DNA of 64,000 bases from assembly GCF_039538145.1 (NCBI RefSeq), contig NZ_BAABBV010000001.1, positions 310,001 through 374,000 of the forward strand, written 5' to 3'. The notes under the pieces were generated by a model. It was not told where the DNA came from and searched no databases. It worked only from the letters and a program-made list of their open reading frames with translations. Below, piece by piece: positions 20,795 to 31,735 of this stretch (positions are counted from its first letter, which is position 1; each line of letters starts with the position of its first letter). Position numbers and translations under genes: made by a program. The DNA is from Gryllotalpicola daejeonensis. GTDB taxonomy: Bacteria > Actinomycetota > Actinomycetes > Actinomycetales > Microbacteriaceae.

Positions 20795-21459
20795 CGCCGC
20801 GACCTCAGGATCGGCTCGTGCCACGAGCTCAGCATGCGCTCGACGGCGGTGCGCGCCGCGCGCACGTCGGCCGCGGTGATCTCGTGCGCGCCGAAGCGCA
20901 CCGCCTGATACACGTCGACGAGCTGCTGCGCCGCGGCGGCGTCGGCCTGCACGCGGGTGATCACGCGCCGGGTGAACTCGGTGGGCGTCTCGGCGGCGCG
21001 CCGCTCGACCCCGGAGTCCTCGGCGGCCGACTGCAGCCCCAGCCACGCCTTCACGATCGCGTCAGCCGGCTCGCGCTGCTCGTCGAGCACGTCGAGTGCG
21101 AGTCTCAGACCGCGGTGCACGATCGGCGCGTCGGGTTCGCCTTCGTCGTCGGGCCCGGCGTCGGCCGTCAGAGCGGGTGGCTCGAGCTCAGTCTGGCTCA
21201 GTGCCGGCGGCAGTCCCCTGCCACGGCGCGTGCGCAGCACCGCCCGCAGCACGAGCCAGAACGCCACGGCAGCGGCCGCCGCGATCACCACGAGCAGGAT
21301 CAGCGGCCAGCTCGACGACATGCCGCCGTGGTGCGGCGGCATCGGCGGTAGCGACGGCGCCTGGAAGTCATGGTGCGGAAGCGCGCCGCCGAAGAGCCCG
21401 AGTCGCCACCGCTGGGGCCCGAAGCGCGGCACTCCCGCCAGAGCCACCCCGGCGAGCAC
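20791..21459 (-). CDS. DUF4129 domain membrane protein
   Basis: 222 residues from the GTG at 21459. A hydrophobic start, a central membrane helix (WPLILLVVIAAAAAVAFWLVL, about residues 51-71) and a C-terminal cytosolic DUF4129 region with ETPTEFTRRV and VYQAVRFGAHEITAADV. The DUF4129 domain is the usual companion of MoxR/DUF58 operons. The first membrane helix appears to begin upstream of 21459 (in-frame codons for ALIGVGALGVV), so the true start may be slightly further up, close to the uvrB stop, with a non-standard codon. Confidence 0.82.
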   Translation of the reverse strand: MLAGVALAGVPRFGPQRWRLGLFGGALPHHDFQAPSLPPMPPHHGGMSSSWPLILLVVIAAAAAVAFWLVLRAVLRTRRGRGLPPALSQTELEPPALTADAGPDDEGEPDAPIVHRGLRLALDVLDEQREPADAIVKAWLGLQSAAEDSGVERRAAETPTEFTRRVITRVQADAAAAQQLVDVYQAVRFGAHEITAADVRAARTAVERMLSSWHEPILRSRR

Positions 21460-21518
21460 GACGACGCCCAGCGCGCCGACGCCGATCAGGGCGCCGTGGC
21501 GCGGCCGCGGCCGGGCGC

Positions 21519-23591
<2,073 letters not shown>

Positions 23592-23597
23592 GCAATC

Positions 23598-23603
23598 AGT
23601 CTA
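23598..23603 (-). promoter_or_regulatory. -10 box of uvrB, overlapping the cydDC stop
   Basis: TAGACT, identical to the uvrA box and also six bases from the start codon. Its first three bases are the TAG stop of the preceding cydDC gene. Confidence 0.55.
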
Positions 23604-26600
23604 GGAAGCACGTACGACATTCGTCCGGGCCGTTCGCTCCCCGCCCAACTCAACGGCGACGCCGCGTCCCCGGAACCGCGCATCGTGCGTCACGAGCACC
23701 TGGGTCTTCTCGCGCAGCGCCACCGCCAGATCGGCGATCAGCGCCTCGGCCGCCTCGTCGTCGAGGTGCGCCGTGGGCTCGTCGAGCAGCACCACATCGG
23801 CGGAGGCCAGCACCGTGCGCGCCACGGCGACCCGCTGCCGCTGCCCACCCGAGAGGAACGCACCGCCCTGCCCGATCGGCGTGTCGAGCCCGAGCGGCAG
23901 CGCGGCGAGCAGGGGCCCGAGCCCCACGCTCTCCAAAGCGCCGACGAGCTCGGCATCCGTCGCCTGCTCGTCGCGGCCACGCGCGAGCTGCAGGTTCCCG
24001 CGCAGCGTCGAGTCGAACAGGTGACCCTCTTGCGGGCACCACGCGACACGGCGGCGCAGCGCATCGGCGTCGAGCGCCGAGGCGTCGGCACCGTCCAGCG
24101 AATATCGCCCGGCGGTCGGCGCGAGATAGCGCAGCAGCACGCCGAGCAGCGTCGTCTTCCCGCTGCCGGACGGCCCCGTGACGACGAGCGTCTCCCCCGC
24201 GCTCGCCGCCGCCGACACGTGGCTGAACACGTCGTGCGGCGCGCGCGGGTAGCGGTAGGCGACATCAGCGAGACGGATGCTTCGCACGGGCCCCACCGGA
24301 AGGCCCGGTTCCTCGCGCGCAGCCTCATCGGCGGCCGCCGTCACCGGCGCGATGCGACGCAGCACCTGGGCGAGCTCCGGCCACCGCTGCGCCGCGCCGA
24401 TGGCCTCGAGCACGGGCTCGATCAGCGCCAGCGGCGTCAGGACGAAGACGGCGATCAGCGGCACCGGCAGCGCGGCGACGGCATGAGCATGCTGGCCGAG
24501 CAGCAGCATCCCCATCGCGGTGGCGGCGCACACGAAGACAGCGAGCGCGGCGCCGGCCCCCAGCGCGCTGGCGGAGCGCTTGGCGGATGCCGCGGCCCGC
24601 GCATCGAGTCGGGAGACCGCCGCCAGCTCACCGGCAGCCGCGCCGTTGGCGGCGAGGTCGTCACGGGCGGCGAGCACGGCCGCGACCCGGCGCACGATCG
24701 CCGAGCGATCGCGGTCGCGGCCGCGGGATGCCCGGGCGTCGGCGGCGACGGCCACCAGCGCTCCCCCGCCGAGCGCGACGATGCAGCAGGCGAGCAGCAG
24801 CATGCCGGCGGGGGCCCAGAGGATCCAGAGCGCGACGACCGCCGCCGTCAGCGCGACGACTCCCGAGGCGAGCGGCACGACGACGCGCGGCGCGAGGTCG
24901 CGCACCCGGTCGCCGTCGCCGATCAGCCGGTCGAGCGTGTTCGCGGCCGTGAGCTCGACGCGGCCGGCCGGGCCCTGCGCGGCGAGTCCGCGCCAGAGCC
25001 GCATGCGCAGCTCGGTGAGCGCGCCGAAGACGGCGTCATGGGTGATGAGCCGTTCGGCATATCTCAGCGCCGCCCGACCGAGTCCGAAGAAGCGCACCCC
25101 GACGATCGCCACCTCGAGGAACAGGATCGGCGGGTGCTCTGCGGCCCGCACGATGAGCCACCCCGAGAGCGCGGTGAGCGCCGTGGCGAACAGCGCCGCG
25201 AGCGTGCCGAGGCCGATGGCGCCGAGCAGCCGCGAACGGGTCGGCCCGAGCACCCGCGCGAGCTCGCGGAAGGCGAGCCAGCGTGCGCTCGAATCGGCGT
25301 CTCCCCCTGTCGTGGAAAGAGCGGCGCCCGGGGCATCGTCACCCCGCTCTTCTGACGATTGCGCGGCGGCCCAGCTCTGCCGATCATCAGAGAGGCTGCC
25401 GTCGGAGTCGGCACGGGGCGCCGTGGTGACGACCGGGCCATCGCTCGACGCGCCGACGCCCGAACCGACCGACACCACCCGATCGGCGAGCTCACGCACG
25501 GCCGCGTCGTGCGAGGCGACCACGACGGCGACCCCGCGCCCCGCCAACGCGGCGATCTCGCCCCGCACCACGGCGGCGGATTCCTCGTCGAGGTGCGCGG
25601 TCGGCTCGTCGAGCAGCACGACCCGCACCCCCGCGTCAACGCGGGCGAGCACCCGCGCGAACGCCAGACGGCGCTGCTCGCCGGGCGACATCCGTGCGGG
25701 GTCGGCGTCGGGAAGGCCGAGTCGTTCGAGCAGGGCGCGGGCCGAGGCATCCGTCGCCCCATATGCCAGCAACTCCTCGAGCGCGCCCGCCCGCGCGAAT
25801 TGCGGATGCTGCGGCAGCCACGCGACCTCGCTCGGTGCGGCGACGGTCCCCGCGGCCCGCGCGCCCCCGGCCAGCTGCGCCCCGCGGCCCGCGAGCACGC
25901 GCAGGACGGTGGACTTCCCGGCCCCGCTCGCCCCGTCGAGCGCGACGACCTCGCCCGGCCGCACGTCGAACGACAGCCCGGTCACCGCGTCAGCCGCGCG
26001 CCCGGCGTGTCGCACGGTGAGCGCGCGCACAGCGAGACCGGATGCCGCGACCGACCGCTCGAGCTCAGAAGGCACAGCCGGTGCATCGAGCACCTCCTGC
26101 ACGCGCCGCCGCGCCTCGAGCCCGGTCTGCGAGGCGTGGAACGCGGCGCCGATGTCGCGGAACGGCGCGTAGCACTCCGGCGCCAGCACGAGCGCGAGCA
26201 GCCCCGCCTCGAGCGGCATCGTGCCGGCGACCAGCCGGACGCCGACGAACACCGCCACGATCGCGACCGACAGCGTCGCGATCAGCTCGAGCGCGAGCGC
26301 CGACAGGAACGCGGTGCGCAGCGTGCCGAGCGACGTGGTGCGCCAGTCGTCCGAGAGCTTCCGCAGCGCCGCGCTCTGCTCGCGCACGCGCCCCAGGCCG
26401 ATCAGCACTGGCAGCCCGCGAGCGAGCTCGACCAGGTGGTCGGACATCCGCTCGAGTGCGCGCGTCGCCGTCGCCACCGACTCGCGCGTGTGCAGCCCGA
26501 TGAGCGCCATGAAGACCGGGATCAGCGGAATCGTCAGCACCACGATCAGCGCAGAGACCCAATCCGCGGCCAGGATGCGCAGACCCACCAGCAGCGGCAC

Positions 26601-26990
26601 CGTCACCGCGCCGACGAGCGTCGGCAGGAACACCGTGTAGTAGCGGTCGAGCTCATCGAGCCCGGCCGTGGCGACCGTCGTCGTCGCGCCGACCGTGCCA
26701 CGGGCATCCGTCACCGCGCGATCCAGCACGCGGGCGCGCAATTTCTCCTTCACCCCGAGTGAGACGCGCGCGGACGTCGCCTGCAGCGCCCAGGTCGACA
26801 GGCCGCGCAGCAGCGCGCCGAGCAGTCCGATCCAGAGCGCTGAGTGCCAGGCATCCGTGTGCGAGAACAGGGCGGCCAGCCCGCCGGCCACGCCCTGCGC
26901 GACCAGCACCAGACCGGCGGCCTTCACCGCCCCGAGCAGCCCGAGCAGATAGAGCGCGGGCCGCCCGAGGTCGTCGAGGACGGGCTTCAC
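23601..26990 (-). CDS. cydDC: Fused CydD-CydC ABC exporter for cytochrome bd assembly
   Basis: 1129 residues, two complete half-transporters in one chain. Each has a six-helix membrane domain plus an ATPase: first half (CydD-like) Walker A DGASGAGKST with divergent signature MSPGEQRR and Walker B VVLLDEPTAHLD; second half (CydC-like) Walker A GPSGSGKTT, signature LSGGQRQR, Walker B VVLLDEPTAHLD. A hydrophilic linker of about 60 residues joins them. CydDC exports thiols such as glutathione/cysteine in E. coli and is needed for bd oxidase assembly. In actinobacteria such fusions occur; ATGA overlap with cydB. Confidence 0.93.
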   Translation of the reverse strand: MKPVLDDLGRPALYLLGLLGAVKAAGLVLVAQGVAGGLAALFSHTDAWHSALWIGLLGALLRGLSTWALQATSARVSLGVKEKLRARVLDRAVTDARGTVGATTTVATAGLDELDRYYTVFLPTLVGAVTVPLLVGLRILAADWVSALIVVLTIPLIPVFMALIGLHTRESVATATRALERMSDHLVELARGLPVLIGLGRVREQSAALRKLSDDWRTTSLGTLRTAFLSALALELIATLSVAIVAVFVGVRLVAGTMPLEAGLLALVLAPECYAPFRDIGAAFHASQTGLEARRRVQEVLDAPAVPSELERSVAASGLAVRALTVRHAGRAADAVTGLSFDVRPGEVVALDGASGAGKSTVLRVLAGRGAQLAGGARAAGTVAAPSEVAWLPQHPQFARAGALEELLAYGATDASARALLERLGLPDADPARMSPGEQRRLAFARVLARVDAGVRVVLLDEPTAHLDEESAAVVRGEIAALAGRGVAVVVASHDAAVRELADRVVSVGSGVGASSDGPVVTTAPRADSDGSLSDDRQSWAAAQSSEERGDDAPGAALSTTGGDADSSARWLAFRELARVLGPTRSRLLGAIGLGTLAALFATALTALSGWLIVRAAEHPPILFLEVAIVGVRFFGLGRAALRYAERLITHDAVFGALTELRMRLWRGLAAQGPAGRVELTAANTLDRLIGDGDRVRDLAPRVVVPLASGVVALTAAVVALWILWAPAGMLLLACCIVALGGGALVAVAADARASRGRDRDRSAIVRRVAAVLAARDDLAANGAAAGELAAVSRLDARAAASAKRSASALGAGAALAVFVCAATAMGMLLLGQHAHAVAALPVPLIAVFVLTPLALIEPVLEAIGAAQRWPELAQVLRRIAPVTAAADEAAREEPGLPVGPVRSIRLADVAYRYPRAPHDVFSHVSAAASAGETLVVTGPSGSGKTTLLGVLLRYLAPTAGRYSLDGADASALDADALRRRVAWCPQEGHLFDSTLRGNLQLARGRDEQATDAELVGALESVGLGPLLAALPLGLDTPIGQGGAFLSGGQRQRVAVARTVLASADVVLLDEPTAHLDDEAAEALIADLAVALREKTQVLVTHDARFRGRGVAVELGGERTARTNVVRAS

Positions 26991-28060
26991 TTCGCGAACG
27001 GCTGGGTCGCGGCGTCACTGCGACCGGATGCCGCGGCCACGGCCGCCTGGAACGGGGTGGCATCTGGGATCGCATCGCCGCTCAGCCGCTTGCGGAACAC
27101 CCAGTAGGTCCAGGCCTGATAGGCCAGTACCAGCGGCACCCCGAACAGCGCGACCCACGACATCACCTCGAGGGTGTAGGGCGCAGCGGACGCGTTCGAG
27201 ACGGTCAGATCGAAGGCGTGGTCGTTCGACGCGGGCAGCACCACGGGGTACATCGCCTCGAAGATCGTCGCGACGCCGGCCACGACGAAGATGCCGAGGC
27301 CGAGGAAGGCGAGGCCCTCATGGCGCGCACGCGCCTCGATCGCCCACCAGACGACGGCCGCCACGCCGATGGCGAGCGTGACCCAGGCGATCGGATGCCC
27401 CGCCCGCGCCGTCACCCAGATCGCCCACAGTGCGATCGGCAGCAGGCACACCACGCCCCACGGCCAGGCGAACGCGGCCGCGCGCTCGCGCACCGGCCCC
27501 TCGGTCTTGAGCGCCAGGAAGTCGGCCGCGTGCACGAGCGCGAATCCGACGACGGCGAGGCCGCCGAGCACCGCATAGCCGTTGAACCACGCGAACGGCC
27601 CGCCGATCATGTCTCCGTTCTTGTCGAGCGGCAGCCCGGTCGAGGTGAGCGCCAGACCCGCGCCGATGCCGAACGCGGCGACGAACGAGCCGAGGCCGAG
27701 GCACCAGGTCCACAGCTGCACCCAGCGCTCCGAGTCGCCCTTGCCGCGGTACTCGATCGCGACCGCGCGCAGGATGAGCCCGAGCAGCACCAGGATCAGC
27801 GGGATGTAGAGCGCAGAGAACAGGGACGCGTACCAGAACGGGAACGCCGCGAAGGTCGCGCCGCCGGCGGTGAGCAGCCACACCTCGTTGCCGTCCCACA
27901 CGGGGCCGATGGTGTTGAGCATCACGCGGCGGTCCTTCTCGTTGCGGGCGAGCAGCAGCATGTGCATCGCGACGCCGAGGTCGAACCCCTCGAGGAAGAG
28001 GTAGCCCGTCCAGAGGACGGCGATCAGGATGAACCAGAGCGTGGGCAGGAAGTCGACCAT
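26987..28060 (-). CDS. cydB: Cytochrome bd ubiquinol/menaquinol oxidase subunit II
   Basis: 357 residues, polytopic membrane protein of the CydB family. The N-terminus (LWFILIAVLWTGYLFLEGFDLGV) and NTIGPVWDGNEVWLL are diagnostic. It pairs with CydA in the high-affinity terminal oxidase. Stop overlaps the cydDC start (ATGA); cydA ends 15 bases upstream. Confidence 0.96.
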   Translation of the reverse strand: MVDFLPTLWFILIAVLWTGYLFLEGFDLGVAMHMLLLARNEKDRRVMLNTIGPVWDGNEVWLLTAGGATFAAFPFWYASLFSALYIPLILVLLGLILRAVAIEYRGKGDSERWVQLWTWCLGLGSFVAAFGIGAGLALTSTGLPLDKNGDMIGGPFAWFNGYAVLGGLAVVGFALVHAADFLALKTEGPVRERAAAFAWPWGVVCLLPIALWAIWVTARAGHPIAWVTLAIGVAAVVWWAIEARARHEGLAFLGLGIFVVAGVATIFEAMYPVVLPASNDHAFDLTVSNASAAPYTLEVMSWVALFGVPLVLAYQAWTYWVFRKRLSGDAIPDATPFQAAVAAASGRSDAATQPFAK

Positions 28061-28075
28061 GAGCTCTCCCCTTTC

Positions 28076-29650
28076 CTAGTAGGCGAAGGCCAGGACGTCG
28101 TCGGGGGATTTCTGACCGGTGCCGCCGCCTGAGGCATCCGTGTCGTCAGGTTTTTTGCCCAACTCGGGTATCGCACTCGCCGCGCCTCCGCGCACGTATT
28201 TCGTGATGAGCCACGCCTCGACGATCATCAGGATCAGATAGAGGCCCCCGAGTGCTGAGAGCGAGAAGATCAGCTCGCCCGCGCCCACCGAGGGCGAGTT
28301 CGCGACCTGCGTGAGCAGGAAGAGGTTGTCGTCGCCGGTCGGGTTCGGGGCGACCACGAACGGCTGTCGCCCCATCTCGGTGAAGACCCATCCGGCCGAG
28401 TTGGCGGCGAAGGGGGCGAGGATGCCCAGCAGGGCGAGCCGCATGATCCACTTCGACCGCGGCACCGTGCCCTTGCGGGTCAGCCACAGCGCGACCAGTG
28501 CCGCGAAGGCGGTGAGGCCGCCGAGGGTGATCATGACGCGGAACCCCCAATAGGTCACCGGCATCAGCGGCACGTAGTTGATCTCGTTGCCGTTCGGTGC
28601 GTGCGTGCCGTAGCGCTCCTGATAGATGGGGATGAGCTGGTTCACGCCCTTGACCGGGGTGTCGAAGTTGCCGTTCGCAAGGAACGACAGCACGCCGGGG
28701 ACGACGATGACGTCGTGCACGCTGTGGCAGCTCTCGGCGTTCCAGGCACCGAACGACAGCACCGAGAAGTCGGTCGTCGTCTCGCACGCGGCCTCCGCGG
28801 CGGCCATCTTCATCGGCTGCTGCACGAACATGAGCTTGCCCTGCTGGTCGCCAGTCAGGAACACGAACGCGAAGGCGACGATCGTCACCAACGCGCCGAC
28901 GCGCAGTGAGCCGAGCCACAGCCGGTGGTCCTCGCGGTCGCGGCCCGCGATCGCCGCGTTCTCGCCGGGGATCACGCGCCCGTCGACGTCGATGCCGTCG
29001 ATCCCGTCCTTCCGGCGCTGCCACAGCTGGTACCAGCTGATGCCGAGCAGGAACATGCCGCCGACCATCAGCGACCCGAGGATCGTGTGCAGGAACGACC
29101 AGATCGCCGTGTTGTTGCCGAGGATCGCCCAGACGTTCGTCATCACCGGCTGCCCGTGCTCCATCGTGACGCCGACCGGATGCTGCATCCACGAGTTCGC
29201 GACGATGATGAAGTACGCCGACACGATCGAGCCGGCCACCGCGATGCAGAGCGTCGCCGTGTGCAGCGCCTTCGGCAGCCGGCCCCAGCCGAAGATCCAG
29301 AGGCCCAGGAACGTCGACTCGAGGAAGAAGGCGAGCAGCGCCTCCATCGCGAGCGGCGCGCCGAAGATGTTGCCGACGAAGCGCGAGTACTGCGCCCAGG
29401 CGAGGCCGAACTGGAACTCCTGCACGATGCCGGTGGCGACGCCCATGATGAAGTTGATCAGGTAGAGCTTCCCCCAGAACTTCGTCGCCCGGTAGAAGCG
29501 GGCATCGCCGGAGCGGTGCCAGCGCACCTGGAAGTAGGCGACGAGCGGGCCGAGGCCGATCGTCAGGGGAACCATCCAGAAGTGGTAGACGGTCGTGATG
29601 CCGAACTGCCATCTGGCGATCAGCACGGGGTCCAGCGCGTTCAGATGCAC
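28076..29650 (-). CDS. cydA: Cytochrome bd oxidase subunit I
   Basis: 524 residues. Carries the heme ligands and the quinol site: the N-terminal helix QFGITTVYHFWMVPLTIGL with the heme b595 His, the conserved FLESTFLGLW segment with the essential Glu, NSWMQHPVG, and a Q-loop of the short type (GVNQLIPIYQERYG). Translation starts at GTG 29650 behind GAGAGGA. The C-terminal 25 residues are hydrophilic and Asp/Gly-rich. First gene of cydA-cydB-cydDC; its promoter region is shared with a BlaI-type repressor and contains two palindromes. Confidence 0.96.
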   Translation of the reverse strand: MHLNALDPVLIARWQFGITTVYHFWMVPLTIGLGPLVAYFQVRWHRSGDARFYRATKFWGKLYLINFIMGVATGIVQEFQFGLAWAQYSRFVGNIFGAPLAMEALLAFFLESTFLGLWIFGWGRLPKALHTATLCIAVAGSIVSAYFIIVANSWMQHPVGVTMEHGQPVMTNVWAILGNNTAIWSFLHTILGSLMVGGMFLLGISWYQLWQRRKDGIDGIDVDGRVIPGENAAIAGRDREDHRLWLGSLRVGALVTIVAFAFVFLTGDQQGKLMFVQQPMKMAAAEAACETTTDFSVLSFGAWNAESCHSVHDVIVVPGVLSFLANGNFDTPVKGVNQLIPIYQERYGTHAPNGNEINYVPLMPVTYWGFRVMITLGGLTAFAALVALWLTRKGTVPRSKWIMRLALLGILAPFAANSAGWVFTEMGRQPFVVAPNPTGDDNLFLLTQVANSPSVGAGELIFSLSALGGLYLILMIVEAWLITKYVRGGAASAIPELGKKPDDTDASGGGTGQKSPDDVLAFAY

Positions 29651-29728
29651 TGCGTGTCCTCTCGGACGTTCGCCCTCGCGGGCTGCCCTTCCGGGCGGTT
29701 GATAAGAAAGGCATCGGCTCTCGCCGAC

Positions 29729-29745
29729 TTCTACATGACGTAGAA
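29729..29745. promoter_or_regulatory. Palindromic operator 1 between cydA and blaI-like gene
   Basis: TTCTACATGACGTAGAA: perfect six-base arms TTCTAC / GTAGAA around five bases. It resembles the CTACA/TGTAG core of BlaI/MecI operators. Lies about 80 bases upstream of the cydA start. Confidence 0.7.
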
Positions 29746-29754
29746 CTCATTACT

Positions 29755-29771
29755 TTCTACCACGCGTAGAA
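29755..29771. promoter_or_regulatory. Palindromic operator 2 over the blaI-like promoter
   Basis: TTCTACCACGCGTAGAA, same arms and spacing as operator 1, centre 26 bases away. It overlaps the -10 box TAGAAT (29767-29772), which is six bases from the GTG of the repressor; this is the geometry expected for autorepression of a leaderless gene. Confidence 0.72.
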
Positions 29772-29778
29772 TAGCGCC

Positions 29779-30120
29779 GTGGCATCACTTGGGGAACTGG
29801 AACGCGCGGTCATGGATCTGCTCTGGCAGTCGCCCGAGCCTCTGGCCGCGACCGAGGTGCGCGACGCGCTGCCCGGGTCCCCCGCGATCACGACGGTGCT
29901 GACGGTGCTGACCCGCCTCGAGGGCAAGGGCTTCGTCACGCGCGAGCGCGACCGTCGCCCGCACCTCTTCGGCGCGACGCTCAGCCGCGACGACTACATG
30001 GCCGAGCTGATGCACGAGGTGCTCACCTCTGCCCCAGACCGCGAGGCGGTCCTCGCTCGGTTCCTCGGTCGCGCGAGCAAGACCGAGACCGATCACCTGC
30101 GCAAGCTGCTCGGGTCGTAG
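29779..30120 (+). CDS. BlaI/MecI/CopY-family transcriptional repressor
   Basis: 113 residues. Winged-helix N-terminal domain (LGELERAVMDLLWQSPEPLAATEVRDAL, then ITTVLTVLTRLEGKGFVTRERDRRPHLF) and a short C-terminal dimerisation helix. Family members repress target promoters until cleaved through a membrane metallopeptidase. That peptidase gene follows 12 bases downstream. Two TTCTAC-N5-GTAGAA palindromes upstream make self-regulation, and possibly regulation of the divergent cydABDC operon, likely. In Mycobacterium tuberculosis a BlaI homologue (Rv1846c) has been linked to respiratory (ATP synthase) genes. Confidence 0.9.
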   Translation: MASLGELERAVMDLLWQSPEPLAATEVRDALPGSPAITTVLTVLTRLEGKGFVTRERDRRPHLFGATLSRDDYMAELMHEVLTSAPDREAVLARFLGRASKTETDHLRKLLGS

Positions 30121-30132
30121 GCGGCCGCGGCC

Positions 30133-30819
30133 GTGACAGAGGTCCTCGTTCTGGCCGCGATCGCGGTCACGCTGGCCTGGCCTGTGCCCGTTTTCCTGGC
30201 GCGTGCGCGCTGGGCGAATCGGATGCCTGCGCTGGCCATGCTCTGCTGGCAGGCCGTCGCCGTCGCCGGCGGTCTGTCGATGATCGGCGCGCTGTGGTTC
30301 GTGTCGAAGGGCGCCGCTGCGCTGCTCGCGCTGCACCTTCTGCTGAACCTCGGGCTCACCGCGGTCGGCACGAGCAGGCAGCGCCGCCGCCACCGCCAGC
30401 TCGTGGATCTGCTCTCGACGCCGATGCCCGACCGCCCAGGAACGCGCCTCATCGAGAACGAGGCACCCGTCGCCTACTGCCTGCCCGGCGCGCCGCGTTC
30501 AGTCACGGTGCTCTCGGACGGGCTGATCCGCCTGCTCTCCGACGACGAGCTCGCCGCCGTCGTCGCGCACGAGCGGGCGCACGTCACGCAGCACCACCAC
30601 ATCGTGCTGATGGCGTTCAAAGCGTGGCGCACGGCACTGCCGTGGTTCCCGATCGCGAGTCGCGCGGAAGAAGCCGTCGCCCTGCTCGTCGAGCTGCTCG
30701 CCGACGACGACGCGCGCCAGGTCGTGCCCGACAGCGTGCTGGCCTCTGCGGTCACCGCGGTCGCCGGGGCGGACGCCGAGGCCGTCGCTCCCCGCGTGGC
30801 TCGCCTCAGCCGCGCGTGA
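30133..30819 (+). CDS. M56-family membrane metallopeptidase (BlaR-like, short)
   Basis: 228 residues. Hydrophobic helices at about 5-22, 32-52 and 56-76 and a zinc-peptidase motif HERAH in VVAHERAHVTQHHH (about residues 149-162). The length is about that of the protease half of BlaR1; there is no extracytoplasmic penicillin-binding sensor domain, so the inducing signal is not a simple beta-lactam read-out. Expected to relieve the preceding repressor. Its last 14 bases overlap the convergent methyltransferase gene. Confidence 0.87.
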   Translation: MTEVLVLAAIAVTLAWPVPVFLARARWANRMPALAMLCWQAVAVAGGLSMIGALWFVSKGAAALLALHLLLNLGLTAVGTSRQRRRHRQLVDLLSTPMPDRPGTRLIENEAPVAYCLPGAPRSVTVLSDGLIRLLSDDELAAVVAHERAHVTQHHHIVLMAFKAWRTALPWFPIASRAEEAVALLVELLADDDARQVVPDSVLASAVTAVAGADAEAVAPRVARLSRA

Positions 30820-31624
30820 CGGCGGCCGTCGCCAAGGTGGTGTACTCCATGGTGAACGCACCGCCGAGTCCATCGATCGCTGCACCCACCTCGTTGAGGA
30901 TCTCGGCCAGGGGCTCGGCGGGGACGCGAGTCAGGCCACCGGTAGTGGGCAGCAGCGCGAGCCACTCGTCCCGCGTGTAGCGGCACGTCCAGTCGAACCG
31001 CCACAACTCCGGCTCGCGGTAGCGCCCCGATGCGCGCAGTGAGTCGCCGACCTTCGCGTACAGCGCTTCGTAGGTCGTCAACGGGCGCCGTGCCGGCATA
31101 GCGGCGAACGGTGAGTCCGGAAGCACGCGGCGGAGGGCCGCGGCGAACGGCTCGGCGACCTCGATCGGCGGCTCGAAGACGTGGCCGAAGATTGCGAGCA
31201 GACCGCCAGGGCGTAGCACATCGGCGGCCTTCGCTGCGCCGGCCTCAGGGTCGATCCAGTGCCAGGACTGCGCGGCGGTCACCGTGTCGAAGCGCCGCCC
31301 CGCGGCATCCCACGTCTCGAATCGCGCAACCTCGACGGGAAGGCCGCGCGATGTCGCGAACTCAGCCATCCGCGCGTCCGGCTCGACGCCGCGCACCTCG
31401 CAGCCGGCCGCCTGCAGCTGCCGGCCGGCGATGCCGGTGCCGCAGCCGACGTCGAGCACCTCGTGCCCGGGGCTCGCGGCGACGATGCGGGCGATCAGCC
31501 CGTCAGGGTACGAGGGTCGCGCGCGGTCGTACCCCTCAGGGTCGCTGCCGAAGGATTCGGCCATCGTGCGAGCCGCGTGCAACGGCCGAGGCGGGGTGGA
31601 TTCTGGCTGCGACTCCGTTGTCAT
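30806..31624 (-). CDS. Class I SAM-dependent methyltransferase
   Basis: 272 residues. SAM-binding motif I is VLDVGCGTGIAGRQL (about residues 56-70), with the acidic residue GVEPD after the second strand, and the WHWIDPEAGAAKAADVLRPGGLLAIFGH segment typical of the Methyltransf_11 group. Substrate unknown. ATG six bases after TAGCGT (31631-31636), so likely leaderless. Divergent from an MFS carrier; the intergenic region has two inverted repeats. Confidence 0.88.
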   Translation of the reverse strand: MTTESQPESTPPRPLHAARTMAESFGSDPEGYDRARPSYPDGLIARIVAASPGHEVLDVGCGTGIAGRQLQAAGCEVRGVEPDARMAEFATSRGLPVEVARFETWDAAGRRFDTVTAAQSWHWIDPEAGAAKAADVLRPGGLLAIFGHVFEPPIEVAEPFAAALRRVLPDSPFAAMPARRPLTTYEALYAKVGDSLRASGRYREPELWRFDWTCRYTRDEWLALLPTTGGLTRVPAEPLAEILNEVGAAIDGLGGAFTMEYTTLATAAVTRG

Positions 31625-31630
31625 ACCGAC

Positions 31631-31636
31631 ACGCTA
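31631..31636 (-). promoter_or_regulatory. -10 box of the methyltransferase gene
   Basis: TAGCGT, six bases before ATG. The corresponding -35 position falls inside the CAGAATC-N7-GATTCTG palindrome. Confidence 0.5.
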
Positions 31637-31653
31637 GCTGCCGCGCGCCACCG

Positions 31654-31674
31654 CAGAATCTTGAACGGATTCTG
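31654..31674. promoter_or_regulatory. Palindrome in the methyltransferase/MFS intergenic region
   Basis: CAGAATC-N7-GATTCTG, perfect seven-base arms. Candidate operator controlling one or both divergent genes; the cognate regulator is not identifiable. Confidence 0.5.
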
Positions 31675-31735
31675 AACTGAAGGCGACGCTGAGCGGGTAA
31701 CGGACTGATAACAAGGGTTTGTACGGAACCCGCAT

